From Plut-88900 sp963668115 (GTDB taxonomy: Bacteria; Chloroflexota; Dehalococcoidia; Plut-88900), in the NCBI GenBank assembly GCA_963668115.1, contig OY764147.1:2604001-2668000 (forward strand): a stretch of DNA of 64,000 bases, read 5' to 3'. The position numbers and the translations under genes are program-made. Positions 50,238 to 57,161 of the stretch are shown piece by piece. Numbering within the stretch: the stretch's first letter is position 1; each line of letters opens with the position of its first letter. Under the pieces are notes generated by a model. That model was not told where the DNA came from and ran no database searches. It saw only the letters and a program-made list of their open reading frames with translations.

Positions 50238-51566
50238 ATGAAGCTAGGAAGATACAGCTATAGGAGAGCCGGCCGCGGCAGGCTGACGATAGCCGCGCTG
50301 GGGCTGGCCTTGATTGTTCTGATGGTGGCGGCGGCCTGTGGCGCCTCTGCAACCGCTACCCCGGAGCCCGAACCCACGGCCATGCCAGAGGCCACGGCAA
50401 CCCCGGAACCTACCGCCACACCGGAACCTGTGGATGAGGGGCCCCGAGCCATGTCCGAGTGGACGGTCGATAACCCTGCGACTCGGGAGGAGATAGAGGC
50501 CGCGCTGGAGAAGCACGCGGGCGGTTCCCTGGTATTCGCCACCTGGGGCGGCGCCTACGAGGCGGCCCAAAACCTGGCTTACCTGGCCCCCTTCCAGGAG
50601 CAGTTCGGTGTCCAAATAGTCACCGATACTATGCAGTACGCCAAGGTCAGGGCGCAGGTCGAGACCGGCAACCTGCAGTGGCACGTGATGGACTTCGGCG
50701 GGCAGGCAGCCTGGCAGCACTCCGTCGACGGCTGGCTGGAAGAGCTGGACTTCTCCATCATCGACAACCGGGACTTCCTGGAAGCCGGCAGGTCGCCCCA
50801 CTTTGGCGGCGGCGGCATAACCTGGTCCAACGTGGTGGCCTACAGCCTTGAATCCGTCGACGAGCTCTGGGGTGGGAATCACCCGACGACCATGGCCGAC
50901 GTGTTCGACTGGGATAACTTCCCCGGCGAGCGCTCCCTGGCCTCTCCGGAATGGAGCTGGAAGACGAGCCTGCGGTTCGCCCTCCTCTCCCGCTACCCCG
51001 AAGACCTGGAGACCAAGGAAGGGCGCGACAAGTACCCCATCCTGTCCGACGAGCAGATCGAGGAAGCCTACGAGATCCTCGACGTGATCGGCCCCAAGAT
51101 AAAGTTCTGGTGGAGCGCGGGAGTCGACTGTCCCTCGGGCCTGATTTCCCGGGAGATAGACTTCTGCACCGCATGGAATGGACGTATCTACGACGCCGAA
51201 ACCCAGGGTGAGCCAATCACCATCTGCTGGTCCTGCGGACACATGATAAACACCGACTCTTGGGCCGCACCCCGAGGCCTCGCCGAGGCCGCCCCCGAGA
51301 CCTTCGAGTTGGCCCAGCTCTTCATGGCCTGGACTTCCTTCCCGGAGATCAATGCAGAGGTAGCCAAGCACATCAGCTACGGCCCCATGAACCTGGCCGC
51401 GGTGCCCATCCTGGACGGGCCCGAATTCGATGCCGTCAGAGACCACCTGCCCACCTCGTCTTCCAACGTGGGTTACGCCATCATCGAGGACGAAAACCAC
51501 GACGGCCAGATAGGCGACGTCATGGGTGAGCGCTGGGTCGACTGGCAGCAGTCGCTGACCAACTAG
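50238..51566 (+). CDS. Extracellular solute-binding lipoprotein, spermidine/putrescine type
   Basis: PotD/PotF-like binding protein of 442 aa. Signal peptide with lipobox MVAAACGAS, a Thr/Pro/Glu repeat spacer, then GGSLVFATWGGAYEAAQN (about residue 95), which is typical of polyamine-type binding proteins. Near the C-terminus DENHDGQIGD matches the first part of a Ca-binding EF-hand-like loop. ATG at 50238 has AGGAGG 7 bases upstream. No permease or ATPase is encoded here; the only matching permeases in the window are at 1-2154. Its place after the catabolic genes suggests it captures their substrate. Confidence 0.87.
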   Translation: MKLGRYSYRRAGRGRLTIAALGLALIVLMVAAACGASATATPEPEPTAMPEATATPEPTATPEPVDEGPRAMSEWTVDNPATREEIEAALEKHAGGSLVFATWGGAYEAAQNLAYLAPFQEQFGVQIVTDTMQYAKVRAQVETGNLQWHVMDFGGQAAWQHSVDGWLEELDFSIIDNRDFLEAGRSPHFGGGGITWSNVVAYSLESVDELWGGNHPTTMADVFDWDNFPGERSLASPEWSWKTSLRFALLSRYPEDLETKEGRDKYPILSDEQIEEAYEILDVIGPKIKFWWSAGVDCPSGLISREIDFCTAWNGRIYDAETQGEPITICWSCGHMINTDSWAAPRGLAEAAPETFELAQLFMAWTSFPEINAEVAKHISYGPMNLAAVPILDGPEFDAVRDHLPTSSSNVGYAIIEDENHDGQIGDVMGERWVDWQQSLTN

Positions 51567-51596
51567 GCCCGCGGTCACAACCGAATAGGCAATAGA

Positions 51597-51623
51597 GGGG
51601 CCCCCGGCACTGCCGGGGGCCCC
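51597..51623 (+). terminator. Strong hairpin after solute-binding protein gene
   Basis: Perfect 13-bp arms GGGGCCCCCGGCA (51597-51609) and TGCCGGGGGCCCC (51611-51623), then GAACTTTGCTCTT. GC-rich stem close to the stop codon; the T-run is weak. Confidence 0.65.
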
Positions 51624-51685
51624 GAACTTTGCTCTTCCCGGCGTCCCTCCCGCCAATTTGCCCCGATATTAGTCCGTGAAATACG

Positions 51686-51714
51686 TTGATAAATCCCGTC
51701 TCTTGTGTCAGAAT
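51686..51714 (+). promoter_or_regulatory. Promoter of mgtE leader
   Basis: TTGATA (51686-51691), 17-base spacer, CAGAAT (51709-51714). Predicted transcription start is near 51722, about 134 bases before the mgtE ATG. Confidence 0.5.
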
Positions 51715-51721
51715 CGGTTCA

Positions 51722-51836
51722 GAACCAATTCAGCACGCCGGGGAGGGTGCCCAAAGGGCCGGGGGCCGGCGAGGCTGCAACATCTGAATATCTATATTCG
51801 CAGTAGGTGGCGGTCTACGTGACTGCCGCCTTTTTT
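51722..51836 (+). promoter_or_regulatory. mgtE leader, possible metal-sensing attenuator
   Basis: Structured, GC-rich 5' leader: a GGTT-CAG-AACC hairpin near 51717, a GGGC/GCCC and GGCC-rich core (51740-51775), then an intrinsic terminator at 51809-51836. I cannot match it to a known Mg or Mn riboswitch consensus by eye. A short alternative pairing GTAG (51803-51806) with CTAC (51815-51818) would break the terminator stem, which is the layout of an attenuator. Confidence 0.45.
51809..51836 (+). terminator. Intrinsic terminator inside the mgtE leader
   Basis: GGCGG (51809-51813) pairs with CCGCC (51826-51830), followed directly by TTTTTT (51831-51836). It lies 20 bases before the mgtE ATG, so full-length mRNA requires read-through. 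Confidence 0.65.
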
Positions 51837-51855
51837 GTTGGAGCGCCCAGGGCCC

Positions 51856-53211
51856 ATGCTTGAACAGGCAACCTCACCTACACCCCCAGTGGACGAGATC
51901 AAGTCCCACCTTCTCCGGCGCGAGCTGCACCACGCCGTGGCCGCCCTGGAGTCCCTTGAACCCGGGAACAGGGCGTCGGTGCTCTTCCAGCTGGACTCCC
52001 GGTCTCGCCGGCTCCTCTTCTCGGGCCTGACCCATGAGGCGGCGGGTCGGGTGCTGTCCATTGTCGACGTGGAGGATGCGCTGGAGATCATCCGCGGAGC
52101 AGACCCCGTCCTCATTGCCCTCTGGCTTGAGCACACAGGCCCCCTGGCCGCCTCCCAGATCCTTCGCGCCCTGCCCCCGGCCTTCGCCCAGAAGGTCCTG
52201 GAATCCCTGTCCGAGCCCGACTCCCTTATTCCCCTGATAGACAACTCCGAAAGCACCGCCGGCGCCCTGATGACGCCGGAGTTCGTGGCCTTCAAGGAGT
52301 GGATGTCCGTTTCGGAGGCCCTGGACTTCCTGCGGAAGTCGGACCCGGACCCCAAGGTTACGCAGCGGGTCTACGTAGTGGACATGTGGGACAGGCTTAC
52401 CGGCAGTGCGTCCATGATCGACCTTGTCCTGGCCAAGCCCGAGACCGCAATGCGGGACGTGATGGAGACTCGGCTCATCTTCGTGGCGCCCGGCACCCGC
52501 CAGGACGAATGCGCCCGCCTGATGCTCCGCCACAACCTGCCCTCCATCCCCGTCACCAACGAGCACGGCACGCTTCTCGGTGCGATCTCGATGGACCGCG
52601 CCGTGAACGCCATCGAGGAGAAGGTGTCCAAGGACATGTACAGGCTCTCGGCGCTGTCCCAGCCCGAACGCCTGGAGACCCCCGTATCCGCCTCGGTCAG
52701 GAACCGGCTCCCCTGGCTGGCGCTCAACCTCGCCACCATCGTCATCGGGTCCGTCGTGATCAGCCTCTTCGAGTCAACCATCGCCAAGATGGTCATCCTC
52801 GCCGCCTTCATTCCGGTCGTTGCGAGCCAGGGGGGAGTCGGCGGGGCGCAGACCATCACCCTGATGGTAAGGGGGCTGGCCCTGGGGGACATCACCTTCC
52901 GGGACGCCCGGAAGGCGCTGGGGAAGGAGTTTGCCCTGGGGGTGACCAACGGCCTGGCCCTGGGGCTGATGGTCGGCGTGGTCTCCTATGCGTGGAAGGG
53001 GAACATAGTCCTCGGGCTGGCCTTGGGAATCGCCATGCTCGGGACCATGGTGATGGCCGGGGTGAGCGGGGTCGTCGTGCCGCTGGCCCTGAAGCTCTTC
53101 AAGATCGATCCGGCGGTGGCCTCCATGGTATTCGTCACCACCATCACCGACATCTGCGGGTTCCTCCTCTTCCTCGGGCTGGCCGGAGTCCTGCTCAGCG
53201 CTCTCGGGTGA
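51856..53211 (+). CDS. mgtE: Magnesium transporter MgtE
   Basis: Inner-membrane Mg2+ channel of 451 aa. The N-terminal MgtE superhelical domain (LHHAVAALESLEPGNRASVL, then about 100 aa) is followed by a CBS pair (LMTPEFVAFKEWMSVSEALD and VMETRLIFVAPGTRQDECAR, ending NEHGTLLGAISMD). A five-helix membrane domain ends the protein, with the family motif PVVASQGGVGGAQTITLMVR (about residue 315) and VTTITDICGFLLFLGLAG. ATG at 51856 is chosen; a TTG at 51835 lies inside the terminator T-run. The leader suggests control by ion level. Confidence 0.93.
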   Translation: MLEQATSPTPPVDEIKSHLLRRELHHAVAALESLEPGNRASVLFQLDSRSRRLLFSGLTHEAAGRVLSIVDVEDALEIIRGADPVLIALWLEHTGPLAASQILRALPPAFAQKVLESLSEPDSLIPLIDNSESTAGALMTPEFVAFKEWMSVSEALDFLRKSDPDPKVTQRVYVVDMWDRLTGSASMIDLVLAKPETAMRDVMETRLIFVAPGTRQDECARLMLRHNLPSIPVTNEHGTLLGAISMDRAVNAIEEKVSKDMYRLSALSQPERLETPVSASVRNRLPWLALNLATIVIGSVVISLFESTIAKMVILAAFIPVVASQGGVGGAQTITLMVRGLALGDITFRDARKALGKEFALGVTNGLALGLMVGVVSYAWKGNIVLGLALGIAMLGTMVMAGVSGVVVPLALKLFKIDPAVASMVFVTTITDICGFLLFLGLAGVLLSALG

Positions 53212-53239
53212 CGGGGGCAACGGCGGTCCCGCGCCGTTC

Positions 53240-53551
53240 CTACTCCAAGGACACCTGGATGTCCTCTCCTTCCACCCTGACTCTGTAGGTGTAGATGCTG
53301 TCCTGGGCGGGCGGCGTCAGCGCCTCTCCGGTGTTCACGTCGAACTCCGCTCCGTGCCACGGGCAGACCACCACCTTCCCCTCCATCTCCCCCTCGTCGA
53401 GGGGTCCTCCCGCGTGAGGGCACTCCGCGCTGAAGGCATAGAACTCTCCGTTGGCGTTGGCGACCACTATCTCCTCGTCCTCGACCTCCACCAGGACCAT
53501 CTGTCCCGGTTCCAGGTCGGTCGTTTTCGCCACGCTCACAAACTCAGCCAT
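53240..53551 (-). CDS. Rieske [2Fe-2S] ferredoxin-like protein
   Basis: Small soluble Rieske protein of 103 aa. The two cluster-binding motifs are CPHAGGPL (C-x-H) and CPWHGAEFD (C-x-x-H), 18 residues apart, which matches NirD/ferredoxin-type Rieske proteins. ATG at 53551 is preceded by a SufR-like regulator gene on the same strand (gap about 115 bases). It probably carries electrons for an oxygenase or reductase encoded elsewhere. Expression under Fe-S control is likely, given its neighbour. Confidence 0.92.
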   Translation of the reverse strand: MAEFVSVAKTTDLEPGQMVLVEVEDEEIVVANANGEFYAFSAECPHAGGPLDEGEMEGKVVVCPWHGAEFDVNTGEALTPPAQDSIYTYRVRVEGEDIQVSLE

Positions 53552-53666
53552 CTGTATATCCTTCCCGTTAATATCGGGAGCGCCGTTCCCGTCGATACAT
53601 GGTCATAGGAAAAGCCCCTGCTGATAGGGGCCTTGGACTGCCTGCTGCGGGCGTCGCCCGGGCCAG

Positions 53667-54281
53667 CTACCCGTCCGAAATGAAGAAGCGGCAGTTGTGC
53701 GCACCTCCCGCCACCGAACATTCCAGCGACACGTCCCGGTCGAGGATCTCTTTCAGGAAGGCCACCTCCATGTCGCATATGTCGGCGCATTCGTTGGCCA
53801 CGTGCAGGTAGGGGCAGTTGTGGGCCGTGACCGAGTAGCCGTGCTTGTCCCTTTCCCAGGTGGCTAGGGAGCCGATCTTGTTCATAACCCGGGTGGCCCC
53901 CTGTATCCGCTCCGCCAGGTCCTCCGACTTCGCCTCCTCGGCGTTCGACCTGGCCATCTCTTCCCCGACCCGCCTCAGAATCTCCTTGACCGATTCGTTG
54001 CCGTACATCTGCCGCACGTTGCTGATGAGGCTTGCCGCCAGGTGGTCGTAGTCCTTGGGAAACAGGTCTTCGGCCTCGTCGGTCAGCGAATATACAATCC
54101 TCGGGCGCCCTGCCCGGCCCGTGCGCAGTTCCCTTCTCTTGACCAGCTTGCCCCGCTCCAGCACGTTGACGTGGGCCCTTATGGTAACGGGCATGATCTG
54201 GAGCTCACGGCCCAGCTGGTCAACGCTCATCCCGCCCTTGAGCTTGATGCAGTCGAGGATCTGCCTGCGAGTGTGTTGCAT
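53667..54281 (-). CDS. SufR-like Fe-S-sensing transcriptional regulator
   Basis: DNA-binding regulator of 204 aa. An N-terminal winged helix-turn-helix (ILDCIKLKGGMSVDQLGREL, then MPVTIRAHVNVLERGKLVKR and the basic wing GRAGRPRIVYSLT) is followed by a helical part. The C-terminal cysteine cluster (NCPYLHVANECADICD, then SLECSVAGGAHNCRFFI) matches the Fe-S ligands of SufR-type repressors. It probably senses iron-sulfur status or oxygen. The Rieske gene lies downstream on the same strand, and no suf genes are seen in the window. Confidence 0.87.
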   Translation of the reverse strand: MQHTRRQILDCIKLKGGMSVDQLGRELQIMPVTIRAHVNVLERGKLVKRRELRTGRAGRPRIVYSLTDEAEDLFPKDYDHLAASLISNVRQMYGNESVKEILRRVGEEMARSNAEEAKSEDLAERIQGATRVMNKIGSLATWERDKHGYSVTAHNCPYLHVANECADICDMEVAFLKEILDRDVSLECSVAGGAHNCRFFISDG

Positions 54282-54409
54282 AGCGCCCCTTTAGCCTTCC
54301 CGCATCCCGCGGACCCCGCCACCTGAGATGCCCGCGTTTCGGGATGAAGATACTATACACGCTGCGAAATTCAAGTCAAACTCGGACGGCGGGTCTACAC
54401 GGAAACGTG

Positions 54410-54415
54410 TATAAT
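54410..54415 (+). promoter_or_regulatory. -10 box of XRE regulator, leaderless transcript
   Basis: TG-TATAAT with the hexamer at 54410-54415; the ATG is at 54422, 6 bases later, so transcription is expected to begin at the start codon. Confidence 0.65.
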
Positions 54416-54421
54416 CATTCC

Positions 54422-54673
54422 ATGTCTGAGGAAAAGGCCAAGGGACGGCAGTGGAATTCGGATGCCGTAAAGGAGCTCCGGCGACGCCTCGGGGTTACGC
54501 AGAGTCAACTGGCCCGGCGCCTCGGGGTCCGGCAGCAGACCGTCAGCGAGTGGGAGACGGGACTCTACGCTCCCAGGGGCGCTTCGGTCACCCTGCTCCG
54601 GATGGTCTCCGAAGAGGCCGGCCCCGAATACCGCACCGACCGGAGTGCCGAGACGGAGCGGGACGACCGGTAG
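54422..54673 (+). CDS. XRE-family helix-turn-helix protein
   Basis: Small DNA-binding protein of 83 aa. The HTH_3 fold is visible as AVKELRRRLGVTQSQLARRL followed by GVRQQTVSEWETGLYAPRGA. ATG at 54422 is chosen over the in-frame ATG at 54344, because the TATAAT box lies between them and the longer N-terminus would be untranscribed. The stop codon abuts the ATG of the DUF2851 gene (TAGATG), so the two are coupled. Target unknown; it may autoregulate. Confidence 0.82.
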   Translation: MSEEKAKGRQWNSDAVKELRRRLGVTQSQLARRLGVRQQTVSEWETGLYAPRGASVTLLRMVSEEAGPEYRTDRSAETERDDR

Positions 54674-55972
54674 ATGAAAGTCCTTGACAACTCGGGCAGA
54701 CCGGCCAACGAGGGCCTTCTCCACGGGGCATGGGCGCGGCGGGAGTTCGATGCGGGGCGGCTGCGCACCGTGGACGGGGCCCGGGTCCAGGTGGTCTTTC
54801 CCGGCAGGCACAACGGGGCCGGGGGCCCCGACTTCCTGGACGCATCCGTTCACGTTGAGGGCCGCGGCCTGCTGAGGGGCGACGTGGAAATCCACGTCCG
54901 TGCGCGGGACTGGACGTCCCACGGCCACCACCGGGACCCGAATTACAACCGCGTAATCCTCCACCTGGTCTGGGAGGCAGACTCCCTCTGGACCGAGCGG
55001 CAGGACGGCGAGCACGTCGCCACCGTTCCCCTGAGGGGCTGCCTTACGGAATGCCGGGAGGGGACTCCGGGAGATGCGGGCATAGCGCATCCGGGCGACT
55101 GCCGCGACCGGGCCTATGCCCTAGGGCCCGAGGGGGTGGCCCGGGTACTGGACGAGGCGGGGCAGGACCGCTTCGAGGCGAAGTCGGCCCGCTTCGAGGG
55201 CGAGATGGCCGTCGAGCCGCCGGAGGAGGTCCTATATCAAGGGCTGATGCGCTCTCTGGGCTACAGCAGGAACCGGGACCCCTTCCTGGAGCTGGCCCGG
55301 CTTCTCCCCTGGTCTACGGTGGAGTCCCTGGCCTCTTCATTGTCCGAAGAGGAGCGGCCCGGCGCCATAACCGCATGGCTGCTGGGAGTCGGCGGGCTGT
55401 TGCAGGACGCGCCGCCGTCAATCCGTGACGCCTGGCGCCTCTCTCCTCTCCGCGGGGAGATGGACGGCTCCCGGTGGCGCCTGTCAGGCGTCAGGCCCGC
55501 CAACCACCCCGCCCGAAGGATGGAGGGCGCCGGAGAAGTGCTGGCGCGGTTCACGGGCGAGGGGCTGCTGGAGGGTCTCAGACGGGCAATGCTGCTGGCG
55601 GAGCACAACCGGGACCCGGGCCTGATCGTAGGGCTTGTCTCCGCTCCCCCGGCCATCGGCCGGGAGCGGGCGCGGGAGATGGTGGTCAACGTCGTGTTGC
55701 CCTTCTTCCTTGCCTTTGCAGACAGTAACGAAGCACTCTCCAGCGCTGCGTCACGGCTGTTCGCCCTGGCGCCCGCGGGCCCGGGGAACCGGAAGGTGAA
55801 GGACATGGCATTGCAGCTGGGAATAGGGGAAATGTTCCCAGTGCCGCTCACGGCCCGACGGGAGCAGGGGCTTATACGCCTGGTCGAGGGGCCGTGCCGT
55901 TACGGCTGGTGTGCCGGGTGCCCGCTGGGTCGGGCCGCCCTGGATCCCGCGGCCCTGGCCGCTGCTTCCTGA
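54674..55972 (+). CDS. DUF2851 family protein
   Basis: Protein of 432 aa in the uncharacterised DUF2851 family. The conserved N-terminal block FPGRHNGAGGPDFLDASVHV followed by RGDVEIHVRARDWTSHGHHR and YNRVILHLVWEAD is clear. The spacing GPDF...GDVEIH is like a PD-(D/E)xK nuclease active site (Asp, then Glu-x-His in place of Glu-x-Lys), but this is only a resemblance. The C-terminus has cysteines (CRYGWCAGCPLG). It is coupled to an XRE regulator and followed by tsaD. Function unknown. Confidence 0.82.
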   Translation: MKVLDNSGRPANEGLLHGAWARREFDAGRLRTVDGARVQVVFPGRHNGAGGPDFLDASVHVEGRGLLRGDVEIHVRARDWTSHGHHRDPNYNRVILHLVWEADSLWTERQDGEHVATVPLRGCLTECREGTPGDAGIAHPGDCRDRAYALGPEGVARVLDEAGQDRFEAKSARFEGEMAVEPPEEVLYQGLMRSLGYSRNRDPFLELARLLPWSTVESLASSLSEEERPGAITAWLLGVGGLLQDAPPSIRDAWRLSPLRGEMDGSRWRLSGVRPANHPARRMEGAGEVLARFTGEGLLEGLRRAMLLAEHNRDPGLIVGLVSAPPAIGRERAREMVVNVVLPFFLAFADSNEALSSAASRLFALAPAGPGNRKVKDMALQLGIGEMFPVPLTARREQGLIRLVEGPCRYGWCAGCPLGRAALDPAALAAAS

Positions 55973-56000
55973 CCTGTCCGCGCTGCCGTAACGGGGGAGT

Positions 56001-56006
56001 TATAAT
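56001..56006 (+). promoter_or_regulatory. -10 box of tsaD, near-leaderless
   Basis: TATAAT at 56001-56006, 9 bases before the ATG at 56016; no ribosome site is visible, in keeping with a leader of about 0-3 bases. Confidence 0.6.
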
Positions 56007-56015
56007 ATCCCCGTC

Positions 56016-57068
56016 ATGCTGGTGCTGGGCATAGAGACCTCCTGCGACGAGACCGCGGCCGCCGTGGTACAGGACGGGGCACTGGTCCTCTCCAATATCA
56101 TATCGACCCAAGTAGATATCCACGCCCGGTATGGAGGCGTAGTCCCCGAGGTGGCTTCCCGGCAGCACATGCTCCAGATAGTGCCCGTTGTGGACCTGGC
56201 CCTGGAGCGGGCGGAGGTGGGGTGGGGTGATATCGACGCCATCGCCGTGACCAAGGGGCCGGGGCTTGCCGGTTCGCTCCTCATCGGCGTGAGCATGGCC
56301 AAGGCCCTGGCCCTGGCCCACGACCTGCCCATACTGGGGGTCAACCACCTGGAGGGCCACGTCTACGCCAACTGGCTGGTGAAGGAGGGCCCCACCGACG
56401 CGGGCCCGGAGCTTCCATGCCTGTGCCTGATCGCTTCCGGCGGGCACACCGACCTGGTACTGATGCGGGGCCACGGAGACTACACCCTGCTGGGCCGCAC
56501 CCGGGACGACGCCGCAGGGGAGTCCTTCGACAAGGTGGCGCGGGTGCTGGGCCTCGGGTATCCGGGAGGCCCCGTCGTCGAACGGGTGGCCCGCAAGGGC
56601 AGCCAGCCGAAACCTTTTCCCCGGGCCTGGCTCAGGGGCACCGACGACTTCTCCTTCAGCGGCCTGAAGACCGCAGTGATCCGGGCTTCCAGGGACATGG
56701 GCCTCGCCGTGGACAGCATCGACGACCGGGTGGACGCCGATGACCCCGATCCGCTGTTGGCCGACGTGGCCGCCGGGTTCCAGGAGGCGGTGGTGGACGT
56801 CCTGGTTGAAAAGACGGCCCAGGCCGCCCGGCGGGAGGGGGTGGAGAAGGTGCTGCTGTCGGGCGGGGTGGCGGCCAACGGGGCCCTGCGTTCGGCCATG
56901 GCCGAGGGAAGCCCCGTGGACATGAGCTGCCCGCCGCCCGTCTTCTGCACCGACAACGCCGCCATGATCGCTGCCTGCGGCTACCGGCGCCTGATCTCAG
57001 GGGAGAGGTCGGGCTGGGACCTGGAGGTCCACCCGAACCTGCCCATGGCCCGGCCCGTCACCGCCTGA
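56016..57068 (+). CDS. tsaD: tRNA N6-adenosine threonylcarbamoyltransferase TsaD
   Basis: Enzyme of 350 aa that transfers threonylcarbamoyl to A37 of ANN-decoding tRNAs, working with TsaB and TsaE. The ASKHA start VLGIETSCDETAAAVVQ, the metal-binding NHLEGHVYANWL (about residue 109), the signature LIASGGHTDLVLM (about 138) and VLLSGGVAANGALRSAM (about 283) are all present. Essential translation-quality gene. Convergent with the next gene; a perfect palindrome lies between them. Confidence 0.95.
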   Translation: MLVLGIETSCDETAAAVVQDGALVLSNIISTQVDIHARYGGVVPEVASRQHMLQIVPVVDLALERAEVGWGDIDAIAVTKGPGLAGSLLIGVSMAKALALAHDLPILGVNHLEGHVYANWLVKEGPTDAGPELPCLCLIASGGHTDLVLMRGHGDYTLLGRTRDDAAGESFDKVARVLGLGYPGGPVVERVARKGSQPKPFPRAWLRGTDDFSFSGLKTAVIRASRDMGLAVDSIDDRVDADDPDPLLADVAAGFQEAVVDVLVEKTAQAARREGVEKVLLSGGVAANGALRSAMAEGSPVDMSCPPPVFCTDNAAMIAACGYRRLISGERSGWDLEVHPNLPMARPVTA

Positions 57069-57114
57069 CTTTTCCCGTATCACGACTCGACAGGCGGTCC
57101 GTCACTGCAAAAGC

Positions 57115-57136
57115 AATCATCGGGCGCCCGATGATT
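57115..57136. terminator. 22-bp perfect palindrome between convergent genes
   Basis: AATCATCGGGC (57115-57125) followed directly by GCCCGATGATT (57126-57136). It lies between the stops of tsaD and the amidohydrolase, preceded by AAAAGC and followed by ATCG, which suits a bidirectional terminator. Confidence 0.5.
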
Positions 57137-57161
57137 ATCGACCGTTTCCGGTTGTAGAAGG

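Noticed and set aside
51722..51836. Call as M-box Mg2+ riboswitch
   Set aside because: Layout fits but I could not find the M-box conserved stretches; left as unassigned leader.
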